NCBI RefSeq assembly: GCF_018982965.1
Contig: NZ_JACBYP010000014.1
Span: 1-64,000 of the forward strand
From: Streptomyces mayonensis
GTDB taxonomy: Bacteria > Actinomycetota > Actinomycetes > Streptomycetales > Streptomycetaceae
Direction of reading: 5' to 3'
DNA: 64,000 nt
Positions 57,454 to 64,000 of this stretch are shown in pieces (position 1 is the first letter of the stretch; each line of letters opens with the position of its first letter). Under the pieces are notes generated by a model. That model saw nothing but the letters and a program-made list of their open reading frames with translations, was not told where the DNA came from and did no database searches. The translations under genes were made by a program, and so were the position numbers.

Positions 57454-57831
57454 ATGAAGAATTTCCTAGTCAAGACGATCGCCAACGCGGGCGCCCTGGC
57501 GGTGGCCGTGTGGCTGCTCGACAAGATCACCCTGAGTGGTGGCAGCACCGGCGAGAAGGCAGCCACCCTGATCGTGGTGGCCCTGGTGTTCGGCCTGGTG
57601 AACATGCTGGTGAAGCCCGTCGTGCAGGTGCTGACCTTCCCGCTGTTCATCCTGACACTCGGGCTGTTCACGTTGGTGGTCAACGCCCTCATGCTGCTGC
57701 TCACCTCGTGGCTGGCAGGCAAGCTCGACCTGAGTTTCCACGTGGACGGCTTCTGGACGGCCGTTCTGGGCGGACTGATCGTCTCGATCGTCTCCTGGGC
57801 CCTGAACGCGTTCCTGCCCGACGAGGACTGA
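57454..57831 (+). CDS. Phage-holin-family (PF04020-type) small membrane protein
   Basis: A 125-residue protein with four hydrophobic helices. FGLVNMLVKPVVQVLTFPLFILTLGLF spans the central conserved NxxxKPxxxxLxxPxxxxTLGLF motif of this family. Despite the name, these chromosomal proteins are not phage-linked and have no known role. ATG 57454 starts the first helix. It lies 4 bases from ptpA, suggesting one transcript. Confidence 0.88.
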   Translation: MKNFLVKTIANAGALAVAVWLLDKITLSGGSTGEKAATLIVVALVFGLVNMLVKPVVQVLTFPLFILTLGLFTLVVNALMLLLTSWLAGKLDLSFHVDGFWTAVLGGLIVSIVSWALNAFLPDED

Positions 57832-57835
57832 CCCG

Positions 57836-58330
57836 ATGACCTACCGCGTCTGCTTCGTGTGCACGGGCAACATCTGCCGCTCGCCGATGGCCGAGGCCGT
57901 CTTCCAGGCGCGCGTGGAGGACGCCGGGCTCGGCGAACTGGTCGAGGCCGACAGCGCCGGCACCGGCGGCTGGCACGAGGGTGAGGGCGCCGACCCGCGC
58001 ACGGTGGCCGTCCTCGCGGACAACGGCTACGGCCTCGACCACACGGCCCGGCAGTTCCAGCAGTCCTGGTTCGCCGGTCTGGACCTCGTGATCGCCCTCG
58101 ACGCCGGTCATCTGCGGGCCCTGCGCCGTCTCGCGCCCACGGAGCGGGACGCGGCGAAAGTGCGGCTGCTGCGCTCGTACGACCCCGCCGCCGACACCGG
58201 TGACCTGGACGTACCGGATCCCTACTACGGGGGCACCGACGGCTTCGAGGACTGTCTTGAGATGGTGGAGGCGGCGAGCGGCGGACTGCTCACCGCGGTA
58301 CGTGAGCACGTGGAAGGACGGGCGGCATGA
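57836..58330 (+). CDS. ptpA: Low-molecular-weight protein tyrosine phosphatase
   Basis: A 164-residue LMW-PTP. The P-loop is VCTGNICRSPMAEAV (CX5R) near the N-terminus. The catalytic Asp lies in DVPDPYYGG. The length is typical. PtpA in S. coelicolor affects secondary metabolism. Its last 4 bases overlap the next start (ATGA at 58327), so the two are translated together. Confidence 0.93.
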   Translation: MTYRVCFVCTGNICRSPMAEAVFQARVEDAGLGELVEADSAGTGGWHEGEGADPRTVAVLADNGYGLDHTARQFQQSWFAGLDLVIALDAGHLRALRRLAPTERDAAKVRLLRSYDPAADTGDLDVPDPYYGGTDGFEDCLEMVEAASGGLLTAVREHVEGRAA

Positions 58331-59514
58331 GCGACTCCACCAGCAGCGACGGAGCGGGTGCACGGACGCGGAGGGCCTCCTCCGGCGGCGGTGACGGCAC
58401 GCGCGCGGTGCGCGCCGGACTGCCCGAGCCCGTCAAGCACGAGCCGACCCTGCCCGGCCCCGTCTTCGCCGCCCACTTCCATCTGCCGGGCGAGCCGACC
58501 GGCCCGTACACCTACGGCCGTGACGAGAATCCGACCTGGACACACCTCGAGCAAGCCATCGGTGAACTGGAGGCGCCCGGAGAGTCCGGTGCCGAGACGC
58601 TCGTGTTCGCCTCGGGCATGGCCGCCATCTCCTCGGTGCTCTTCTCGCAGCTGGGCGCCGGGGACGTGGCAGTGCTGCCCGACGACGGCTACCAGGCACT
58701 GCCGCTGGTCCGCGCGCAGCTGGAGGCGTACGGCATCGAGGTGCGCACCGCGCCGACCGGCGGTGACGCCCAGCTCGACCTCCTGGACGGGGCGGGACTG
58801 CTGTGGATCGAGACACCGTCGAACCCGGGACTCGACGTGTGCGACGTGCGGCGGCTCGTCGAGGCGGCACACGCGAGCGGTGCCCTGGTCGCCGTCGACA
58901 ACACCCTCGCCACACCGCTCGGGCAGCGCCCGCTGGAGCTCGGCGCCGACTTCTCGGTGGCCAGCGGCACCAAGCAGCTGACCGGCCACGGTGACGTCCT
59001 CCTGGGCTACGTGACCGGTCGCGATGCCGGTGCGATGGCGGCCGTGCGGCGCTGGCGGAAGATCGTCGGTGCCATCCCCGGCCCCATGGAGGCCTGGCTG
59101 GCGCACCGCTCGATCGCCACCCTCCAGCTGCGGGTCGACCGGCAGGACGCCACTGCCCTCCGGGTCGCCGAGGCGCTGCGGGCCCGGCCCGACGTGACCG
59201 GGCTGCGCTACCCGGGACTGCCCGGCGACCCCTCGCACGAGATCGCCGCGCGGCAGATGCTGCGCTACGGGTGCGTCGTCTCCTTCACGTTGCCCACGCG
59301 CGCGCGTGCCGATCGTTTCCTTGACGCGCTGCGGCTGGTGGAGGGTGCGACGAGCTTCGGCGGGGTCCGTTCGACCGCCGAGCGGCGCGGACGCTGGGGC
59401 GGCGACGCGGTGCCTGAAGGCTTCGTACGGCTCTCGGTCGGCGCGGAGGATCCCGAGGACCTGGTGGCCGATCTGCTGCGCGCGCTGGACGAGTCGGCGG
59501 ACGAGCCGGCCTGA
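58327..59514 (+). CDS. Cystathionine gamma-lyase/synthase-type PLP enzyme
   Basis: A 395-residue Cys/Met-metabolism PLP enzyme. YTYGRDENPTWTHLEQAI, SGMAAISSVL, ETPSNPGLDVCD, VDNTLATPLGQRPLELGAD and SGTKQLTGHGDVLLG (PLP Lys) are present. EGATSFGGVRSTAERRGRWGGD matches the substrate-binding C-terminal part. It is likely a gamma-lyase, but synthase or other specificity cannot be excluded. A perfect 11-bp hairpin follows at 59527. Confidence 0.9.
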   Translation: MSDSTSSDGAGARTRRASSGGGDGTRAVRAGLPEPVKHEPTLPGPVFAAHFHLPGEPTGPYTYGRDENPTWTHLEQAIGELEAPGESGAETLVFASGMAAISSVLFSQLGAGDVAVLPDDGYQALPLVRAQLEAYGIEVRTAPTGGDAQLDLLDGAGLLWIETPSNPGLDVCDVRRLVEAAHASGALVAVDNTLATPLGQRPLELGADFSVASGTKQLTGHGDVLLGYVTGRDAGAMAAVRRWRKIVGAIPGPMEAWLAHRSIATLQLRVDRQDATALRVAEALRARPDVTGLRYPGLPGDPSHEIAARQMLRYGCVVSFTLPTRARADRFLDALRLVEGATSFGGVRSTAERRGRWGGDAVPEGFVRLSVGAEDPEDLVADLLRALDESADEPA

Positions 59515-59526
59515 GCGCGGAACGGC

Positions 59527-59565
59527 GGACGGTCCGAACCTCCCCCCTCGTGGCTCGGACCGTCC
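59527..59565 (+). terminator. 11-bp perfect hairpin after the PLP-enzyme gene
   Basis: GGACGGTCCGA (59527-59537) pairs with TCGGACCGTCC (59555-59565) around 17 bases, 13 bases after the stop. A second, smaller hairpin follows near 59572-59592. Confidence 0.7.
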
Positions 59566-59712
59566 TCCGGTTCTGCGCGCGAAGAACCGCGCGAACAAGG
59601 CTAGTTGACTGTATGTCAGTGTCCAATCACAGTAGCGACAGCGACCTATCGACATATTTATAGTTGGCACGGGCGGGGCGAAGAACCGGAGAGGGAGAGG
59701 GGAAGTGCTTCC

Positions 59713-60618
59713 GTGGATCTGGCCTTGCTGCGCACTTTCGTCACCGTGCACCGGGCCGGCTCCTTCACGCGCGCGGCAGCCCTGCTCGGCCTCTCCCAGC
59801 CCGCAGTCACCTCGCAGATCCGCACCCTGGAGCGCCAGATCGGCCGTCCGCTGTTTCTGCGCCAGGCCCGCGGCGTGACCCCGACGACCATCGGCGACGA
59901 GCTCGCGCACAAGGCCGCACCGCACCTCGACGCCCTGGTCGAGATCACCGAGACCGGACTCGAGGACGACTCCTCCCTGCGGACCCTGCACCTCGCCGGG
60001 CCGCCGGAGTTCACCGCCGAACGTGCCCTGCCCGCGCTCACTGCGCTCAACGGCGAGGACGGCCAGGCCTTCGCCCTGCGTGCCTCGTTCGGCAACGCCG
60101 AAGAGACGCTGGAGGGCCTGGCCGCCGGGCATCACGATCTGGCCATCGCCACCGCCCGCCCCCGCGGCGCACTGCTCACCGGGACGCCGCTCTGCGACGA
60201 GGAGCACGTCCTGGTCGCCGCGCCCCACTGGGCGGAGCGGGTGGGCACCGAAAAGCTCAGCAGTACCGACGCGCCCGCCCTGGAGAGCGTCCCCGTGGTC
60301 GAGGTGCACGAGTCGCTGCCCTTCGTCGCCCGCTACTGGGCGTCCGTCTTCGACGCCTGCCCGGCCGGCCCGGGCACGGTCGTCGCTCCTGACCTGCGCG
60401 CTGTCCTCGCCTGTGCGATCGCGGGCGCCGGCCTGGCCGTCCTGCCGCGCTATCTGTGCGCACCGGCACTGGAGCGCGGTGACGTCGTCGCCCTGCACGA
60501 GCCCGCGATACCCCCGCTGCGGACGTACTTCCTGGTGGTGCGTACCGGCACCCTGGCGATGCCGCACATCGCCAGGGCCCACGAATGGTTGCTGCACGCG
60601 GCAGCCGGCTGGAACTGA
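59713..60618 (+). CDS. LysR-family transcriptional regulator
   Basis: A 301-residue regulator with the N-terminal winged HTH (LLRTFVTVHRAGSFTRAAALLGLSQPAV, then IRTLERQIGRPLFLR) and a two-lobed effector domain. GTG 59713 gives the canonical VDLALLRTF start. CTATCGACATATTTATAG upstream (near 59645) is a possible autoregulatory LysR box. Its target genes are not evident from neighbours. Confidence 0.9.
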   Translation: MDLALLRTFVTVHRAGSFTRAAALLGLSQPAVTSQIRTLERQIGRPLFLRQARGVTPTTIGDELAHKAAPHLDALVEITETGLEDDSSLRTLHLAGPPEFTAERALPALTALNGEDGQAFALRASFGNAEETLEGLAAGHHDLAIATARPRGALLTGTPLCDEEHVLVAAPHWAERVGTEKLSSTDAPALESVPVVEVHESLPFVARYWASVFDACPAGPGTVVAPDLRAVLACAIAGAGLAVLPRYLCAPALERGDVVALHEPAIPPLRTYFLVVRTGTLAMPHIARAHEWLLHAAAGWN

Positions 60619-60651
60619 CCGGACGGCCTCGCCGACCGTGCCGCCCCACGA

Positions 60652-60667
60652 TGTTTCACGTGGAACC
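60652..60667. other. parS: parS-like site (one mismatch), intergenic
   Basis: TGTTTCACGTGGAACC carries the 14-mer with one mismatch (60653-60666), between the LysR and NUDIX genes. Confidence 0.7.
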
Positions 60668-60687
60668 AGCCGGGCCACATTTTCCCC

Positions 60688-61170
60688 ATGACCGTCCGAC
60701 CCGTGGTCAAGCGCACCGCACGCGCCGTTCTCCTGGACGGCGGCCACCTGATTCTGATCAAGCGCACCAAGCCCGGTGTCGATCCCTACTGGGTCACTCC
60801 CGGGGGCGGGGTCGAGCCGGACGACACCACCGTGGTGGACGCTCTGCACCGCGAGGTGTACGAGGAACTGGGCGCCAAGATCAGCGACGTGGTCCCCTGC
60901 TTCGTGGACACGGTGGAGCACATCGGCGAGGACGGCGGCGCGACCGGGGTGAAGGTGCAGCACTTCTTCGTCTGCCACCTGCAATCCATGGACCCGGCCC
61001 TCCGGCACGGTCCCGAGGTCGACGATCCCGCGGGTGAGTACGAGATCGTCCGAGTGCCCTTCACCCGGGTGGGGATCGCCTCCGTCCACCTCGTACCGCT
61101 GTCGCTGCGGCACTACCTGGACGGCAACATCGAGGGCGTGCTGGCCCTGCACGCTCCCGACCTCGGCTGA
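60688..61170 (+). CDS. NUDIX hydrolase
   Basis: A 160-residue hydrolase of nucleoside diphosphates linked to X. The Nudix box GGVEPDDTTVVDALHREVYEELGAKI is nearly complete: the catalytic REVYEELG is intact, while the usual Glu in the GX5E part is Asp. The domain fills the whole protein. ATG 60688 is the start. The substrate cannot be inferred. Confidence 0.88.
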   Translation: MTVRPVVKRTARAVLLDGGHLILIKRTKPGVDPYWVTPGGGVEPDDTTVVDALHREVYEELGAKISDVVPCFVDTVEHIGEDGGATGVKVQHFFVCHLQSMDPALRHGPEVDDPAGEYEIVRVPFTRVGIASVHLVPLSLRHYLDGNIEGVLALHAPDLG

Positions 61171-61328
61171 CGCGGAGGGCGGCCGGGCCCGCGGTCGGCC
61201 GGCTGAGCCGACCGGGCGTCCGCCAGGTGTCGGCCCGCTGTGCGCTCGGCCACGAGATGGCCAAAAGCTCATGTGTTCCACCGGAAAGAGGTGGACGCGG
61301 ACCGCCGTGGTCGGCCAGCCTGACCTGC

Positions 61329-62195
61329 GTGCCGACACCTTCCGCCGCCTCCGCACCGATCCGCCGTCTGACACTCCGCGACCTTCGTGCCTGCGCAGAC
61401 CTCTCCGAGGACCGGGGGTGGCCGCGCGAGGAGCACAAGTGGGGATTCCTCCTCACAGCCGGGCAGGGGTACGGCATCGACGACCCGGGCGGCGGACTCG
61501 TCGCCGCGTGCACCGTCACCGAGTACGGGCCGCACGGACGCCCGTCCCTCGCCGGGATCGGGATGGTTCTGGTCGCCGAGCGGCACGCCCGTCAGGGCGT
61601 CGGTCGGCGTCTGATGCGCCACGTCCTCTCACTCCTGGGCACCACACCCCTGACCCTCCATGCGACGCCGCACGGCCGTCCGCTCTACGAGGAGCTCGGC
61701 TTCAAGGTCACCGGCCGCGCGGAGATGGTGCGCGGACGTTTCACCCCGGGCGGGCACGGACCCGGCGTTGCCACTCGGGCAGCCACGGCCGAGGACCTCA
61801 CCACGATCGTCCGGCTCGACGAGGAGGTCTTCGGTGCCGACCGCACGCACGTCATCACGCGGCTGCCCGCCTTCGCCGACCAGCTGCGTGTCGCCGAGGA
61901 GGACGGGCGGATCACCGGGTACGCGGCGGCCTGGCCGAACATGGACACCCACGTCGTGGGACCGCTGATCGCCCGTGACACCGACACGGCGAAGGCACTG
62001 ATCGGCTCCCTCGCGGCCCGCACCGACCGACCGCTGCGCACGGACGTGGACGCACGGCACGAAGGGCTGCTGGCCTGGCTGAAGGAGCGCGGCCTCGCCC
62101 TGGTCGCCCCGAACGCCGTCATGACGTACGGCATCACCGAGCTGCCCGGGGACTGGAACCGGAGGTTCGCACCTCTGACGGTGGCGGCGGGCTGA
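61329..62195 (+). CDS. Tandem GNAT acetyltransferase
   Basis: A 288-residue protein with two GNAT modules. The first (about residues 10-135) has the acetyl-CoA loop RHARQGVGRRLM. The second (about 155-285) is degenerate in its CoA loop. GTG 61329 was selected since the domain starts at IRRLTLRDLRACAD. No ribosome binding site supports it, and an in-frame ATG lies at 61257. The acceptor is unknown. Confidence 0.78.
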   Translation: MPTPSAASAPIRRLTLRDLRACADLSEDRGWPREEHKWGFLLTAGQGYGIDDPGGGLVAACTVTEYGPHGRPSLAGIGMVLVAERHARQGVGRRLMRHVLSLLGTTPLTLHATPHGRPLYEELGFKVTGRAEMVRGRFTPGGHGPGVATRAATAEDLTTIVRLDEEVFGADRTHVITRLPAFADQLRVAEEDGRITGYAAAWPNMDTHVVGPLIARDTDTAKALIGSLAARTDRPLRTDVDARHEGLLAWLKERGLALVAPNAVMTYGITELPGDWNRRFAPLTVAAG

Positions 62196-62215
62196 CGCTG
62201 TGCGGGTTCACGCCG

Positions 62216-62635
62216 TCAGGCGAGGGCCCGCACGGCCGACGAGGCGAAGCCGTGGTCCTGCTCGGGTGCGCCTCCGCCGACTCCGACCGAGCCGATCAGC
62301 CGGCCCTCACGGTGGACGGGCATCCCACCCGCGATGAACAGCAGTGGCCGGTCGAGTGCCGTGGGCAGGGTGTGGAAGAGGCCTCCGGGCTGGACGGCGT
62401 CGACGAGATCGGCGGTGGGGGCGTTCAACTGGAGTGCCGTGTAGGCCTTGCGGGTGCTGGTCTCACCGGAGATCAGCACGGCGCGGTCGTCGCGCCGGAA
62501 GGCGAGCAGGTGGCCTCCCGCGTCGAGGACCGTGACGCTGACGGTGACCCCTTCGTCCTCGGCGGCGCGGTGGGCGGCGGTGACGAGGACTTCGGCGTCC
62601 TCGGTCGTCAGCGGGGCGACAGCGGTGGTGGTCAT
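62216..62635 (-). CDS. GlcG/HbpS family protein
   Basis: A 139-residue protein of the GlcG/HbpS fold. LDAGGHLLAFRRDDRA, ISGETSTRKAYTALQLNAPT, GGMPVHREGRLIGSVGVGGG and the final EQDHGFA are typical. HbpS of S. reticuli binds haem and works with a two-component system, but none is adjacent here. AGGAGGA sits just before ATG 62635. Confidence 0.88.
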   Translation of the reverse strand: MTTTAVAPLTTEDAEVLVTAAHRAAEDEGVTVSVTVLDAGGHLLAFRRDDRAVLISGETSTRKAYTALQLNAPTADLVDAVQPGGLFHTLPTALDRPLLFIAGGMPVHREGRLIGSVGVGGGAPEQDHGFASSAVRALA

Positions 62636-62751
62636 GGAGTTCCTCCTTGTTTGGTGCCCGGTGGTGGGGGTGCCCGACGCGGGGGTGCGGGTGCGGGCGG
62701 GTTCGTCCAGGCGGCGCGTGGCGCCAGGGGTGCGTGCCCGGGTCGGTCAGG

Positions 62752-63963
62752 TCAGTGCCGTACGGCGGCGGCCCGCTGCGCTGCGGGTGTTGACGCGGCG
62801 GCCGTCCCGCGGGAGGCGCTCCCGCGCCGCTCGAGAGCGGCCGAGAGGACGGCGAGGACGAGGGCCGCGGCGGCGAGAACCGCACCGACCCAGTTCGGAG
62901 CCGTGTAACCGAGGCCGGCGCCGATGACGACGCCCCCGAGCCAGGCGGAGAGCGCGTTGCCGAGGTTGAAGGCGCCGATGTTCACGGCCGAGGCCAGCGT
63001 CGGGGCGCCGTGCGCATGGTCGAGGACGCGCTTCTGCAGGGGCGGGACGGTGGCGAAGCCGAGGGCTCCGATCAGGACGACGGTCACGGCTGAGGCGAAC
63101 TTGTTGTGCGCGGTGAGGGTGAAGAGGGCGAGCACGACGGACAGGGCGCCCAGGGAGACGTACAGCAGGGGCATCAGGGCGCGGTCGGCGAACCTGCCGC
63201 CGACGAGGTTGCCACCGACCATGCCGAGACCGAAGAGGACCAGCAGCCAGGTGACCGAGCCGTCCGCGAATCCGGCGACACGGGTCATCATCGGTGCGAT
63301 GTACGTGATGGCCGCGAAGACGCCGCCGAAGCCGAGAACGGTCATGGCCATCGCGAGCAGTACCTGGACGTTCCTGAACGCGCCCAGTTCGTGCCGCAAC
63401 CGCACGCCCTCCGCCCGGGGCACGTCGGGAACCAGCATGGCGATCCCGAGCAGGCCGAGGAGGCCCAGCGCGGCGACGGCGGTGAAGGTGACCCGCCAGC
63501 CGACGGCCTGCCCGACGAGCGTGCCCAGCGGTACGCCCACGACGTTGGCGACGGTCAGTCCGGTGAACATCGTCGCGATCGCGCCGGCCCTCTTGTGCGG
63601 TGCGACCAGGTCGGCGGCGACGACCGAGCCGATACCGAAGAAGGCACCGTGGGCGAGCGAGGCGACCACGCGGCCGATCAGCATGACGGAGAAGGCCGGG
63701 GCAAGGGCGGACAGCAGGTTGCCGACGATGAACAGGCCCATCAGCAGCATCAGCATCCGCTTGCGCGGAATCCTGGTGCCGAGCACGGTCATCAGCGGGG
63801 CGCCGAACATCACACCGAGCGCGTATCCGGTCACCAGGTAGCCGGCGGTGGGGATGGAGACCCCGTAGTCGCCCGCGACCTCGGGCAGCAAGCCCATGAT
63901 CACAAACTCGGTCGTTCCGATGCCGAAGGCCCCGATCGCGAGGGCCAGAAGTGCGAGAGGCAT
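62752..63963 (-). CDS. MFS transporter, sugar/drug efflux type
   Basis: A 403-residue major facilitator with 12 predicted helices. It begins MPLALLALAIGAFGIGTTEFVIMGLLPEVA, the DHA1/AraJ-like signature. GTRIPRKRMLMLLM is the loop 2-3 motif and GAFNLGNALSAWLGG the C-terminal match. It may export sugars or drugs. The start is ATG 63963 with a weak ribosome binding site, 37 bases from the window end. The GlcG gene lies downstream on the same strand. Confidence 0.9.
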   Translation of the reverse strand: MPLALLALAIGAFGIGTTEFVIMGLLPEVAGDYGVSIPTAGYLVTGYALGVMFGAPLMTVLGTRIPRKRMLMLLMGLFIVGNLLSALAPAFSVMLIGRVVASLAHGAFFGIGSVVAADLVAPHKRAGAIATMFTGLTVANVVGVPLGTLVGQAVGWRVTFTAVAALGLLGLLGIAMLVPDVPRAEGVRLRHELGAFRNVQVLLAMAMTVLGFGGVFAAITYIAPMMTRVAGFADGSVTWLLVLFGLGMVGGNLVGGRFADRALMPLLYVSLGALSVVLALFTLTAHNKFASAVTVVLIGALGFATVPPLQKRVLDHAHGAPTLASAVNIGAFNLGNALSAWLGGVVIGAGLGYTAPNWVGAVLAAAALVLAVLSAALERRGSASRGTAAASTPAAQRAAAVRH

Positions 63964-64000
63964 GGCGGGGGATACACCTTCCCAGAAGATTGCAAGAGCA

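Noticed and set aside
58225-61374. 1049-residue minus-strand open frame
   Set aside because: It lies antisense to the PLP-enzyme, LysR and NUDIX genes, which have clear family motifs.

Overview
The window is high-GC actinobacterial DNA from a Streptomyces chromosome. Three things support this: an ssgR-ssgA sporulation locus, a fused cydCD gene behind a Rex operator, and a Sco/PCuAC/CopCD/Tat-DyP copper cluster. The gene order, as I remember it, follows the S. coelicolor core from about SCO3977 down to about SCO3914. Six parS-type 14-mers (GTTTCACGTGAAAC, four perfect and two with one mismatch) and several DnaA-box 9-mers suggest an origin-proximal core region.

Left part (0-17.4 kb). The 5' end of a probable secreted protease runs off the left edge. 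A phosphodiesterase follows, then two anti-sigma-type ATPases and a GAF-SpoIIE phosphatase whose metal-site motif is altered, then a prim-pol domain protein and aminopeptidase P. From 10.9 to 16.4 kb lies the copper and peroxidase cluster: YcnI, Sco, PCuAC, CopCD and a Tat-exported DyP peroxidase. pheA follows.

Middle part (17.4-45.4 kb). Between pheA and serS lies a 6.8 kb module of lipoprotein, adaptor, ABC ATPase and MacB-like permease, divergent from its own response regulator and histidine kinase. As I recall, pheA and serS are immediate neighbours in S. coelicolor, so this is the best accessory-system candidate in the window. After serS come a HAD phosphatase, a four-gene ABC-2 transporter operon, a hydrolase-SDR fusion, a Tpt1-type RNA 2'-phosphotransferase, a frameshifted LLM oxidoreductase, a second HAD phosphatase, an M23 peptidase, a GAF histidine kinase and the cydA-cydB-cydCD genes. 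A perfect 38-bp palindrome centred on parS separates cydB from cydCD, and a second parS contains the likely cydCD start codon.

Right part (45.4-64 kb). This holds an aromatic/histidinol-phosphate aminotransferase, a LacI regulator, a metallophosphoesterase, a membrane protein, and thiC under a TPP riboswitch whose variable arm contains a parS-like hairpin. Then come a YibE/F membrane protein, ssgA and ssgR, DUF5326, a cupin, a small membrane protein, ptpA, a trans-sulfuration-type PLP enzyme, a LysR regulator, NUDIX and GNAT enzymes, a GlcG/HbpS protein and an MFS exporter. No rRNA, tRNA, CRISPR array, transposase or prophage was recognised.
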